From an uncultured Clostridia bacterium (GTDB taxonomy: Bacteria; Bacillota; Clostridia; Christensenellales; CAG-314): a stretch of 64,000 nt of DNA. The stretch spans positions 186,001 through 250,000 of the forward strand of contig CAMRUG010000001.1 of the NCBI GenBank assembly GCA_947053925.1. The letters run 5' to 3'. Under the pieces are notes generated by a model, which saw nothing but the letters and a program-made list of their open reading frames with translations, did not search any database and had not been told where the DNA came from. A program made the translations under genes and the position numbers. Every line of letters starts with the position of its first letter. Within the stretch, counting starts at the first letter, position 1. Positions 34,901 through 42,939 of this stretch are shown one piece after another.

Positions 34901-36681
34901 AAACGGCTGTCGTAACGGATAGTGCCGACGGAGAAAAAACAGAAAATAAAAACAAGAAAAAAACTAAAAAACAAGGCAACCGCGCCGAACGTAAGCGTAA
35001 CATATTGTTCCGTATGGAAAACGGTTACGGATACATTTTGTCTAAGGTTTTAACAAAACGTATTGTAGTGTGCGTTGTGGCGTTAGTGCTGTTTGCAGGC
35101 AGTGTAGGGCTTGTCTTTACTACGGGAGTAGATTTTATTCCGAGCGTAGATAAGGGCGTTATCGAAGTCAATTTGGCTTTTGACGGCGCGGCTACTCTCG
35201 AGCAGGTAAACGATTCTACACGCAAAGCAGTCAAGGCAATTCGCGACAAGTACGGAGATAACATAAATTACGCTTCCTATACCGTCGGCAAGCAGGGAAT
35301 GCTGCCTATGAATATAACGGGCGTTGTGCGTATTCATATAGACAATTCCAAACTCAAAACAAGCGATACAGTAAACGCGATACGGGATTTGTTGCAGGAA
35401 AGCGACATAGATGCAAAAAATATCCGCGTTGCGGAAATCGACGGCGTTGTTGCGGAATTAACGGGAGAAATGGCAGGACAGTCGGTAACGTTGCTGTCGG
35501 AAAACGAACAGGCTCTCAAAGAAGCGGCGGAAAAAATAGAAGCGAAACTTTGGCAAATCAATGGGGTAAAAACAGTTACAAATAATACTCCTGCCCAAAC
35601 ACGGCAGTATTCCTTTACTTTCGATAAGGACGCCTGCGCGCACCGCAATGTAGATTATCAAAACGCAGTATTGCTTTTAAGAGTAGGTATGTCCGGTTAC
35701 GATGCCGCTACAGTAACGATAGACGGCGACAGCCAAGCGGTAAACGTACAGTTTGCCGACGAGACTAAGGACAGTCTTGACGCATTGCTGAATGTAGTAG
35801 TAGGTTTTGACGATGACGGAGCGGTAAAAATATCCGACGTTTTAAAAAAGACGGACGACGGTAAATTTTATAAAGAAGATACCGTTGTAACAGTCGTCAA
35901 CCGTAAAGACGGCAAATACGTTACTACCGTAGATGTAGAGAGTTTCGGCGTGGATATGGGTACTATTACCAAGGCAATGAGAGAAGCGTCGTTAGAAGTT
36001 CTGAAAGATTATGACGATGTGGAATATTCCGAGGGCGGCGTATCCTATTATTTAACCGACGCAATGAACGGACTGGTAATATCTTTAATTGCCGCATTCT
36101 TCTTGCTTTACGGCGTAATGGCTTGTCAATTCGAGTCTTTGGTAAAACCGTTTATAGTAATAATGTCTATCCCGTTCAGTTTCACAGGCGGATTTTTGGC
36201 GCTTGTTATAACGGGCACAACTTTAAACGTTGTTTCGTTTGTAGGTATTATTATGCTTATGGGCGTCATAGTAAACGGTGCAATCGTAATGATAGACAAA
36301 ATCGATCAACTGATTAAAAGCGGTAAGTCTCCGCAGGAAGCAGTGCTCGAAGGCTGTAAATCGCGTTTACGTCCTATCCTTATGACAACATTAACAACTA
36401 TTCTTGCGCTAATACCTTTGGCAATAGGCTTAGGACGCGGAAGCGAACTTATGCAGCCTATGGGTATAGTTGTTATCGGCGGTTTGCTACTCGGAACATT
36501 GGTAACGTTAGTATTGATTCCTTGCTTTTACTGTATAGTCAAGCGCGTGCGTTTTGAGAGTCCGTCTTCAAATAAAAAGCGCGGCAAAAAATCGAAAACA
36601 GAAGCAGAAAACGAATCTGTTGTTACCCAAACGGAAGACTTGGGTGAACAACCGCAGACGGCAGATTATTCTGCAAACTGA
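31984..36681 (+). CDS. RND-superfamily exporter, giant form with inserted domain
   Basis: At 1565 residues this is about half as long again as AcrB-type pumps (about 1030). The N-terminus (IKRPVTICVLVVIL), porter sequences (YPGAGAQSVQDSVTTPVE) and the helices carrying GIGMLVDNSIVVLES are typical of ACR_tran exporters. In AcrB the proton-relay pair is Asp-Asp; here the position reads Asp-Asn. Two additions stand out: about 400 residues, acidic and mostly helical, inside the first extracytosolic loop (about 265-690), and a basic Lys-rich cytosolic linker (about 918-1012). The second half is complete, ending in a hydrophilic tail. The substrate is unknown and no membrane-fusion partner is nearby. 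Confidence 0.9.
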   Translation: MNSLIKTTIKRPVTICVLVVILLAVGVLATMDMSTNLLPNIKMPMLGVTVIYPGAGAQSVQDSVTTPVERSLQTVSGVTEIETRSYDNVSIAILTFNYGTDIDKKIDDISDAFKSVKFPQGCEEPSFVKIDMNGTAAATVSVYQDIDSPDTDLLAKDAEALAIKLRAIEGVGSVNVLGSPEKQIKITALQGLDITALALIQALTKENLDLPLGTIIQNGSVISIRNESNAKSVLEVMQLPVEMELGTSVLSSLATVKSAVKTYATCTLNEFNDYVEKARQARRAIDEIDGKSYEELSELQNNLSSVKSLMMLLRENSSQQLRLMWHWIDSGLVKNDEFKDMTDDDLKALAQSNQYGLSFETLKWIRDGAVNGDLETNWNNLVLFRQSMEYAELADDIPYEHFANLFQNGGVAELVTLVDPDSGKEYKERYEYNGLDILHLHDANCPDGDGCAKDNFDHSQAVDVCKFADSVNTVAFQNILDTVKQAEDNGEEPQISDEQFAALFVNSTQGNEFAALMSPQVIHIIRLDNFDKDVVSPDGTTKQSIVKTLTETKLKHVEEEYPDDPSADRKAVYSNGKAVAKNGDNEIGVIINDVFVKVDNFGRLINAEGKLIDEGGNVLTLSDEQSAENFYSYGGYTVFSTDGELLELYNKLNLDELDIGITPTTDTIGFIRKADITDNATKLIVPAAYVGKIEQKTIHQAYAEYNGKLAVTLEVYAVTGANTTKVVSAVKKAMTAVNVSEQCKVVLLDDKAEFINDSISNVLSSIVIGGVLAILVIYLFVGKIGSSLVVSITMPLSVLVALIGLWAMDISLNLVSLGGLAVGIGMLVDNSIVVLESITKHRDSGESVFDSCLNGTREVAGSLLASTLTNICVFFPILFAKGLTREIFYDLVWAVMFSIVMSLLVAVTVIPSLYHLIYNRSPRPRYKKDKDGNKVLVGTFEDGEPRGERKPLYDETSAIGKAKETETAEPTQKTAVVTDSADGEKTENKNKKKTKKQGNRAERKRNILFRMENGYGYILSKVLTKRIVVCVVALVLFAGSVGLVFTTGVDFIPSVDKGVIEVNLAFDGAATLEQVNDSTRKAVKAIRDKYGDNINYASYTVGKQGMLPMNITGVVRIHIDNSKLKTSDTVNAIRDLLQESDIDAKNIRVAEIDGVVAELTGEMAGQSVTLLSENEQALKEAAEKIEAKLWQINGVKTVTNNTPAQTRQYSFTFDKDACAHRNVDYQNAVLLLRVGMSGYDAATVTIDGDSQAVNVQFADETKDSLDALLNVVVGFDDDGAVKISDVLKKTDDGKFYKEDTVVTVVNRKDGKYVTTVDVESFGVDMGTITKAMREASLEVLKDYDDVEYSEGGVSYYLTDAMNGLVISLIAAFFLLYGVMACQFESLVKPFIVIMSIPFSFTGGFLALVITGTTLNVVSFVGIIMLMGVIVNGAIVMIDKIDQLIKSGKSPQEAVLEGCKSRLRPILMTTLTTILALIPLAIGLGRGSELMQPMGIVVIGGLLLGTLVTLVLIPCFYCIVKRVRFESPSSNKKRGKKSKTEAENESVVTQTEDLGEQPQTADYSAN

Positions 36682-36708
36682 ATTCTGTTAGAAACCGAAA
36701 ATATAATT

Positions 36709-36738
36709 GCGCGTCCGAAAGATTCGGACGCGTTTTTG
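36709..36738 (+). terminator. Terminator of the RND exporter gene
   Basis: CGCGTCCGAA pairs with TTCGGACGCG, then TTTTTGC. Confidence 0.92.
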
Positions 36739-37142
36739 CTGTGAAACGGAGACATCGGACAGTGCAAAAATATTATCCCTTCAAATTTTTTAAGCGAAAC
36801 GGAAATATCTATAATCGTAAAAAATATTTTTTATTATTGAAAATTTGTACGGTTTTTTACGTCATATACTGACATTTTTATAACATTTTCATTTTTTGAC
36901 GACAAGTATAGCCGATTTAGTACAGTTTTTTACAAAAAATATCAAAAAATTTTAAAAAATCGGTTAACAAATGTTTTGTAATTTCAGTATATATATTGAA
37001 CGTATTTGTATGTTAAAAAAACAGTTACAAAATTGTATCGATTTAATTATTATGTTTTACGAAAACAATCCGATTCGCATCGCCCGTAATTATAGTATCG
37101 GCATAGCCTAAATGTAACTGTTTTAAACAAAAGGAGATTGTA
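36739..37142. other. Long AT-rich leader region before the Spo0A-like gene
   Basis: No gene was seen. AAAACAGTTACA (37018-37029) and TGTAACTGTTTT (37113-37124) form a 12-bp inverted repeat enclosing about 83 bases just before the ribosome site; it could fold in RNA or bind a regulator. No convincing promoter was found. Confidence 0.5.
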
Positions 37143-37565
37143 ATGTCCAATCAAGATTTAAATACAAAACAATTGATAGACAGAATTTTGTGCATTTTGT
37201 CCTTTAAGCATAAATTGATAGGTTGCGGTTATATGCGCGAAGCGTTGAAAATTTTCAGTGATTCTTACGATGTCAGGGTATTGTTGTGCAAGGATGTATA
37301 TCCGGTTATCGCCGCAAAGCAAAGTAAAACTTCGACAAGCGTTGAACGCGCTATCAGAAACGCAATAAGCGATTGTTATTATTACGGTAATTTAAAATTT
37401 GTAAACGTATTGTTAAATTCTAATGTTGTAAACGATAAGTATCCTCCCACTAACGGCGAATTGATAGCGGAATTATCTGCATTTTTGTATCGCGTAAATA
37501 ACGGAGAAGAAGACATATCGGAAATAATGCATAAACTTAAAAATCCTCCCAAGGATAATGACTAG
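37143..37565 (+). CDS. Stand-alone Spo0A-type C-terminal DNA-binding domain protein
   Basis: The 140-residue protein matches the effector domain of Spo0A. Comparable landmarks are GYMREALKIF (helix 2), KDVYPVIAAKQSKTSTSVERAIRNAI (helix-turn-helix, about 58-83), then a glycine-asparagine turn and PPTNGELIAELSAFL near the end. In Spo0A this part binds TGTCGAA-type 0A boxes. The N-terminal receiver domain with the phosphorylated aspartate is missing, and AAGGAGATTGTA places the start firmly at 37143, so this is not a truncated annotation. It could compete with Spo0A or act constitutively. It is preceded by a long structured leader. Identification rests on the recalled B. subtilis sequence. Confidence 0.8.
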   Translation: MSNQDLNTKQLIDRILCILSFKHKLIGCGYMREALKIFSDSYDVRVLLCKDVYPVIAAKQSKTSTSVERAIRNAISDCYYYGNLKFVNVLLNSNVVNDKYPPTNGELIAELSAFLYRVNNGEEDISEIMHKLKNPPKDND

Positions 37566-37652
37566 ACCTATATACAGAACTTTGCAAATTATTAAAAGTT
37601 TATAATTTTTTTTGTATCTATAACAAGAATATAAAGAGTTTATTTAAAACTA

Positions 37653-37681
37653 TTGAAAATCTGTTAAAAATATTGTATACT
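37653..37681 (+). promoter_or_regulatory. Promoter of the GH13 gene
   Basis: TTGAAA (37653-37658), 17 bases, TATACT (37676-37681). The start point near 37688 rules out an in-frame ATG at 37673. Confidence 0.78.
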
Positions 37682-37717
37682 TTTATAACTGAATATAAGT
37701 TAGGAAGGTACAATATA

Positions 37718-39256
37718 ATGCCGAAGTGGCTTAAAGACGCTATTTTTTACGAAATTTATCCTCAAAGTTTCTACGATACTAACGGAGACGGTATAGGCGA
37801 TTTACAAGGAATAATTGAAAAATTAGATTATATACGCGGATTAGGATTTAACGCATTGTGGCTTAATCCGTGCTTTTTATCGCCTTTTATGGATGCGGGT
37901 TATGACGTGCAGGATTATTACACGGTTGCGCCGCGTTACGGAACAAACGAAGATTTATATAGATTGTTCAAAGAAGCGCACAAACGCGGTATGCACGTAA
38001 TACTCGACCTTGTTCCGGGGCATACTTCGGACAAATGCAAGTGGTTTACCGAAAGTTGCAAACACGAACGTAACCAATACAGCGACCGTTATATTTGGAC
38101 TAATTATGTTTGGCAGCGCCCGTACGAGTATCCGCTTATTGCCGGTAATGCCGACCGCGACGGATGCTATATGCTCAATTTCTTTCTCAGTCAACCCGCA
38201 TTAAACTACGGTTTTAAAGATATCACCCATCCCGAATGGCAAATGAGCTATACCGACAAACGCGTACAGGCAACTTTTGACGAAATGATGAACGTTATGC
38301 GCTTTTGGCTGGATAACGGTGCGGACGGCTTCCGCGTCGATATGGCGGACAGTCTTGTTAAAAACGACGAAGACAAGTCGGCAACGGCAACTCTATGGCG
38401 CAGAGCAAGAGCAATGTTCGACAAGGATTACCCCGAAGCAATGTTGGTGTCCGAGTGGTGCAATGCTCCGCGTGCCATAAATATGGCAGGGTTCCACTGC
38501 GATTTTATTTTAGACCACCATAACAAACTTGTCCACAATGCAAGCCGTAATATAGTAAACGGAGTAAACAAAAGTTATTTTTGCAAAACGGCGCATATGT
38601 CGGCAAAAGATACTTTCAGTTGTTATCTTGACGAGTTGAAACAGACTAAAGACAACGGATATATGTCCGTAATAAGCGGCAATCACGATACTCCGCGTAT
38701 TTCTTATACGTTGGACGAAACGGAAACGCGCCTGTATTTTGTAATGCTGTTAACCCTTTCGGGAGTGCCGTTTGTATATTACGGAGACGAAATAGGTATG
38801 CGCTTTATTCCGCAGCCTTCTAAGGAAGGCGGATATAATCGCACAGGTACGCGTACTCCTATGCAGTGGGATAATACAAAAAAGAATTTAGGCTTTTCTA
38901 CGGCAGAAACAGACAAACTGTACTTGGACGTAGACCGTACAAAAAATGCTCCTTGCGCAGTTCAGCAATTACAGGATAACGGCTCGCTGATAAACTGTGT
39001 GCGCGAACTGAATGCTTTGCGCCACGCCGAAGAAGATTTGCAGGCTGACGGAGATATGCAAGTACTGGTGTGCGAAGACAGCGGACTATTATGCTATAAG
39101 CGCGGAAAGAACACGGCTGTGGCGTTTAACCCGACGGATAAAGCGCTTAAATTGGATTTTGCCGTTGATAACGTACTCTATTGCGTCGGCAAAATTACGC
39201 CTAGCGGCAAAGGTACAACGCTCGAACCGCAAACGGCGGTAATATTTAAATTGTAA
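37718..39256 (+). CDS. GH13 alpha-glucosidase / amylase-family enzyme
   Basis: The 512-residue protein begins at 37718 after AGGAAGG. The TIM-barrel opens with LKDAIFYEIYPQSFYDTNGDGIGDL, as in oligo-1,6-glucosidases and trehalose synthases. Catalytic residues are in place: nucleophile Asp208 (FRVDMAD), acid/base Glu246 (VSEWC) and transition-state Asp324 (SGNHDTPR). A C-terminal beta domain ends in EPQTAVIFKL. There is no signal peptide, so it works in the cytosol on short alpha-glucans or disaccharides. The exact linkage cannot be read. A HAD phosphatase gene follows after 20 bases, so the two may share a sugar pathway. Confidence 0.92.
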   Translation: MPKWLKDAIFYEIYPQSFYDTNGDGIGDLQGIIEKLDYIRGLGFNALWLNPCFLSPFMDAGYDVQDYYTVAPRYGTNEDLYRLFKEAHKRGMHVILDLVPGHTSDKCKWFTESCKHERNQYSDRYIWTNYVWQRPYEYPLIAGNADRDGCYMLNFFLSQPALNYGFKDITHPEWQMSYTDKRVQATFDEMMNVMRFWLDNGADGFRVDMADSLVKNDEDKSATATLWRRARAMFDKDYPEAMLVSEWCNAPRAINMAGFHCDFILDHHNKLVHNASRNIVNGVNKSYFCKTAHMSAKDTFSCYLDELKQTKDNGYMSVISGNHDTPRISYTLDETETRLYFVMLLTLSGVPFVYYGDEIGMRFIPQPSKEGGYNRTGTRTPMQWDNTKKNLGFSTAETDKLYLDVDRTKNAPCAVQQLQDNGSLINCVRELNALRHAEEDLQADGDMQVLVCEDSGLLCYKRGKNTAVAFNPTDKALKLDFAVDNVLYCVGKITPSGKGTTLEPQTAVIFKL

Positions 39257-39276
39257 AAATACGGGAGGAATGTAAT

Positions 39277-40116
39277 TTGACAAAACCTATTGTTGCTCTT
39301 ATATACGACTTTGACAATACGCTCTCTACAAGGGATATGCAGGAATTCACTTTTATTCCTGCGCTCGGTATGACTTCGGAAGAGTTTTGGGGCAAAAGCG
39401 ACGAGATAGCGCACAAATACCAAATGGACCATATTTTGGCATATATGTTTCTGATGGCGACCAAAGCACGCGAAAATCATATAAGCCTTTCCCGCGAAGC
39501 CTTGCACGAAATGGGCAAGGACGTACAGTTTTTTGACGGAGTAAAAGAATGGTTTGCCCGTATCAACGCGTACGGCGACAGCTTGGGACTGGAAGTCAGA
39601 CATTACATACTTTCCTGCGGTTTAAAGTCTATGGTAGAGGGGTGCGGTATAGCAAACGAATTTTACAATATTTTCGCTTGCGACTATCTCTATGACGCAA
39701 ACGATGAGCCTGTTTGGCCGAGTATTGCAATTAACTACACAAGCAAAACGCAATTTCTTTACCGTATAAATAAAGGCGTGGAAGACGTAGGAGAGCATAC
39801 TAAACTCAATATGTATATGCCGCGCAACGAGCGCGTAGTGCCTTTTGACCAAATGGTGTATATCGGCGACGGACTTACAGACGTACCCAGTATGAAACTT
39901 GTCCGTCAACGCGGAGGTTACGCTATCGGCGTTTATAAAAAGCCGTCCGACGCATCATATCTTGTCGATCAGGAGCGCGTGGATTTTTACCTTAAATGCG
40001 ATTATACCGAGGGCGGTGGAATTGACATTGCTATGAAAGCGATATTGGACAAGATTTGCACAAAAATCAACTTCCACACGCTTTCCCAAAAATCATACAA
40101 GTCAGTCAAGAAATAA
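39277..40116 (+). CDS. HAD-superfamily hydrolase, phosphoserine phosphatase-like
   Basis: The 279-residue protein starts at TTG 39277, eight bases after GGGAGG; no ATG fits. Motif I is YDFDNTLS (Asp11, Asp13), motif II is the Ser of ILSCGL near 112, and motif IV is IGDGLTDVP near 208-216. The cap is a large helical insert after motif I (residues 20-90) rich in Met, Glu and Lys. It is longer than SerB. The substrate is unknown; adjacency to GH13 suggests a sugar phosphate but is weak evidence. Confidence 0.82.
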   Translation: MTKPIVALIYDFDNTLSTRDMQEFTFIPALGMTSEEFWGKSDEIAHKYQMDHILAYMFLMATKARENHISLSREALHEMGKDVQFFDGVKEWFARINAYGDSLGLEVRHYILSCGLKSMVEGCGIANEFYNIFACDYLYDANDEPVWPSIAINYTSKTQFLYRINKGVEDVGEHTKLNMYMPRNERVVPFDQMVYIGDGLTDVPSMKLVRQRGGYAIGVYKKPSDASYLVDQERVDFYLKCDYTEGGGIDIAMKAILDKICTKINFHTLSQKSYKSVKK

Positions 40117-40142
40117 TTAAGATAAATTTATAACAATATTTA

Positions 40143-40180
40143 AGAAAGCCGACTGTTTGACAGCGGTTTTCTTGTATTTT
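40143..40180 (+). terminator. Terminator of the GH13-HAD unit
   Basis: GAAAGCCGACTGT pairs with ACAGCGGTTTTC (one bulged A), followed by a T-rich tail. Confidence 0.75.
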
Positions 40181-40261
40181 TGACACAATTCGGCACAAGT
40201 TTGCATTATATCGCGACTGCGGCAGTTTACTATTGTTGTAAAACTATATTAGGAGCAAACA

Positions 40262-41128
40262 ATGTACTGCAAACGTATCTTGATACTTCAACAGACGGAC
40301 AAACGCTTTGCCGCGCGCAATAAAGAATTGTGCGGTATGGTCAAGTTTGTCAACAATTCGCAAAACGTTACCGATGTTACGGTGTTTGTTACAAATGCGG
40401 ACATTTCGGCTTTCGGCGAGTGGTGGCTATTGTTGGGTTTCGGAAGAGAACGTTTTGCACGCAAACTTTCTTCGCTTAATAACGAAACGTTTACAATGCC
40501 GTTTAGGCCGCTCAACAATGTCGCCGCTTTGCTTGTCAAACGGGAAGACAGGTGTTTTGAAGTTGCCCGCGCTTACGTGGGAGACAATTCCGTATGCGAC
40601 GTTTTGCACAGGCAAGCGGAAAATCTGGTAACCGACGCATTCGGCAGCGAGATATACGACGCGCCTACCGATTACGAAAAGTTTGTTGCTTCGACTACCA
40701 ATTATTACGACGCTGAAAATTTGAATAAGTACAGAATAAAAGCCGATACGCGCTATAAGAGCGTACACGATTACAGCGCCGCTTTTGAGAGGTATTATGC
40801 CGCAGGTTCTAATACCGATTACTATAATTCCGTCAAGGATGAGATCAGCAAAGTGTTTTTGCAGTTTCCGCCGTACTATCCTTTAATGCGCAAGTATGAC
40901 AATTCTTTTTTTGTGCGGATAGATTTTCCGTCTTCCGACAAATATTTTGTTTTGGGCGTTTTGCAAAGCCACGGTCAAATACGCTATATATGTTACGGCT
41001 TGCCGGCAGAGAAAGAGGGCTTTTCCGATAAGGATTTTGTATATATCGAAAATGACCCGATTGCTTTTTGGATGCTGTTTCAGGACGCCGATACGGGGCA
41101 GATATCCGCGCTTAAAGAACCGATTTGA
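40262..41128 (+). CDS. Protein of unknown function (288 aa)
   Basis: The start follows TAGGAGCAAACA. I do not recognise a family. The N-terminal third (residues 1-100) looks like a compact alpha/beta unit with an FVTNADISAFGEWWLLLGFGRERFARKL region. The middle (135-200) is Tyr- and Asp-rich, and the C-terminus (210-285) has strands such as FFVRIDFPSSDKYFVLGVL and YICYGLP. There are no membrane helices or signal peptide, so it is probably cytosolic. It has its own unit between the terminator at 40143 and the promoter at 41235. Codon use matches its neighbours, which supports a real gene. Confidence 0.75.
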   Translation: MYCKRILILQQTDKRFAARNKELCGMVKFVNNSQNVTDVTVFVTNADISAFGEWWLLLGFGRERFARKLSSLNNETFTMPFRPLNNVAALLVKREDRCFEVARAYVGDNSVCDVLHRQAENLVTDAFGSEIYDAPTDYEKFVASTTNYYDAENLNKYRIKADTRYKSVHDYSAAFERYYAAGSNTDYYNSVKDEISKVFLQFPPYYPLMRKYDNSFFVRIDFPSSDKYFVLGVLQSHGQIRYICYGLPAEKEGFSDKDFVYIENDPIAFWMLFQDADTGQISALKEPI

Positions 41129-41234
41129 TTTGTATAATATTTTAAACAACCGTTCAATACTTTGTGAGTTTGAAAATTTTAATGCTTTTACTGTTATTTA
41201 ATGGCGTAGTCATATAAAGATTACGCCAAAATTG

Positions 41235-41263
41235 TTGCATTTTAAGTTATTATGATATATAAT
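41235..41263 (+). promoter_or_regulatory. Promoter of the 471-aa lipoprotein gene
   Basis: TTGCAT (41235-41240), 17 bases, TATAAT (41258-41263); AAGGAG lies before the ATG at 41300. Confidence 0.78.
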
Positions 41264-41299
41264 TAACGCGTATGTAGTAACTACACAAGGAGTAGTATA

Positions 41300-42715
41300 A
41301 TGTTCAAAAACACATCTATTAAAAAAACGTTGATTTTAACAGTCGCGCTTTTAATGTTGGTAGCCGTAGTGTTTGCGGCTTGTAACGACAACAAATTTAA
41401 ACCGACCGTAGATTTGCCTACTGGCGAAGTCGACAGCGCAACAAACGGCGGTATCGCGGTAAAATACGGAGAATATATTTATTATGTAAACGGTCTTGCC
41501 AGCGCTACGGCGGAAAACACTTACGAAAACGTAGACGCTCGCACTGGCGCAATTTGCCGTATCAAAGCAGCCGATTTAGACGAATTGTTTGAAGTTTATA
41601 ACAGCACGACAATTACGTCATCTTCCGACAGAACAAAGGAAATTGCACGCCTTGTTGCAGAAAAAGCACAACTTGTTTTACCCAAAATTTATTTTACAAG
41701 CGCAACAACTACCAATCTCAACGGTATTTATATCTTTAACGACAGACTTTATATTGCAACTCCCGAAGACGAGTTGACGGCAGGCGGTAACAAGCAAACA
41801 AGTAAGCAAGTACTTATGAGTTGCAAACTTGACGGCAGCGACCTTACAAGACACTATGTATTTGACAAAAACACCGTTCAGATTATGTACGATGTAGTCG
41901 ACGGCAAACTTGTTGCTACTTATGTAATGGACGACGTTTTGGCTAAACTTGACGTTGCAAGCGGTAACTCTACCGAAATCGTTAAAGAAATTTCTAACGT
42001 CAATTTCGATTTGGCAGGCAGAAACGTAATTTTTACCGACAAAGACGGTTCTATCTGTTTGTACAAAGCAGGCGCGGCAGAACACAGTGTTTTGGTAGAT
42101 AACTCGGTAGAAGAGGGCGAAGACGCGAGCACAATTACCTATACTATCAAATCCGTAAATAACGGTAACGTTTATTATACAAAGAGCGATAGCGAACTCG
42201 ATTCCGACCTTAATAACATAGAACTTTTGCGTGCCAACGCAACGGAAAAAGATATAGTTATTTTAACGTCTAAATCTTTGCCCGATAAGTTTTACGGTTA
42301 CGGCGACAAAATAGTTTACGTCGATTCGGACAGCACTTCCGATCCCGACACGACTTTGTACGGAATTTTTATGGCTGATAAAACGCTTGTTGATCCGCAA
42401 GTAATTTTATCTCCTGTCGAAAACGGTACGGATATTACTTTTAACAAACTCGAAGGCGATATCCTTTATTATACCGTTAACAGCGTGTCTTACACCTTAG
42501 ATTTGTCTGACGGAAACGCAACGCCCGTAGCTTATGCAAAGAGTTTGTCGACTTCTGCGCAAGGTTGGGCTCTTCCCGACGTTCTTAACAACTATGTTTT
42601 CACATTAACAAGCAGCGGCACGGTTACTGTTGTAAAGTTCGATGCGGACAAAATCACAAACACTAATTCGGTAAATATCACTGTTGTTAAACCCGAAGAA
42701 GATTCTGATAAATAA
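41300..42715 (+). CDS. Surface lipoprotein with propeller-like repeats
   Basis: The 471-residue protein has an SpII signal (KKTLILTVALLMLVAVVF, lipobox FAAC, Cys27). The rest alternates short strands of the type 'GEYIYYVNG', 'NGIYIFNDRLYIAT', 'GSICLYKAG', 'GNVYYTKSDSE', 'GDILYYTVNS', spaced by about 45-60 residues. That is the look of DUF5050-like beta-propellers that read out protein or sugar ligands. No enzyme motif is seen. It is attached to the outer leaflet of the membrane. It is monocistronic, with its own promoter and a strong terminator. Confidence 0.8.
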   Translation: MFKNTSIKKTLILTVALLMLVAVVFAACNDNKFKPTVDLPTGEVDSATNGGIAVKYGEYIYYVNGLASATAENTYENVDARTGAICRIKAADLDELFEVYNSTTITSSSDRTKEIARLVAEKAQLVLPKIYFTSATTTNLNGIYIFNDRLYIATPEDELTAGGNKQTSKQVLMSCKLDGSDLTRHYVFDKNTVQIMYDVVDGKLVATYVMDDVLAKLDVASGNSTEIVKEISNVNFDLAGRNVIFTDKDGSICLYKAGAAEHSVLVDNSVEEGEDASTITYTIKSVNNGNVYYTKSDSELDSDLNNIELLRANATEKDIVILTSKSLPDKFYGYGDKIVYVDSDSTSDPDTTLYGIFMADKTLVDPQVILSPVENGTDITFNKLEGDILYYTVNSVSYTLDLSDGNATPVAYAKSLSTSAQGWALPDVLNNYVFTLTSSGTVTVVKFDADKITNTNSVNITVVKPEEDSDK

Positions 42716-42734
42716 CCAATTCTTGTAAATTTCC

Positions 42735-42771
42735 AAGCCCGATTGTTGAGTAATCGGGCTTGTTTTTTTTT
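42735..42771 (+). terminator. Terminator of the 471-aa lipoprotein gene
   Basis: A perfect 10-bp stem AAGCCCGATT / AATCGGGCTT with a 7-base loop, then G and nine T. Confidence 0.95.
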
Positions 42772-42866
42772 GTTAAAATATATGTAGGTTGTCGGAGGTT
42801 ATTATAACCGTTTTGGTATAAAGTCGGTCAAAATACAAATAAATTTATTTCAAATACGTTTCTAAA

Positions 42867-42895
42867 TTGACAAATAATTTGCAGTGGACTATACT
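42867..42895 (+). promoter_or_regulatory. Promoter of proS
   Basis: TTGACA (42867-42872), 17 bases, TATACT (42890-42895). The leader of about 38 bases is too short for a T-box. Confidence 0.85.
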
Positions 42896-42939
42896 ATTAA
42901 CGCTAATTAAAAAACTATTCTCATTTAAGGAGAAAAAAT

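Noticed and set aside
37673..37717. Longer GH13 start
   Set aside because: It precedes the predicted transcription start and lacks a ribosome site; 37718 fits both.
42896..42939. T-box riboswitch before proS
   Set aside because: The leader is only about 40 bases and has no T-box motif.
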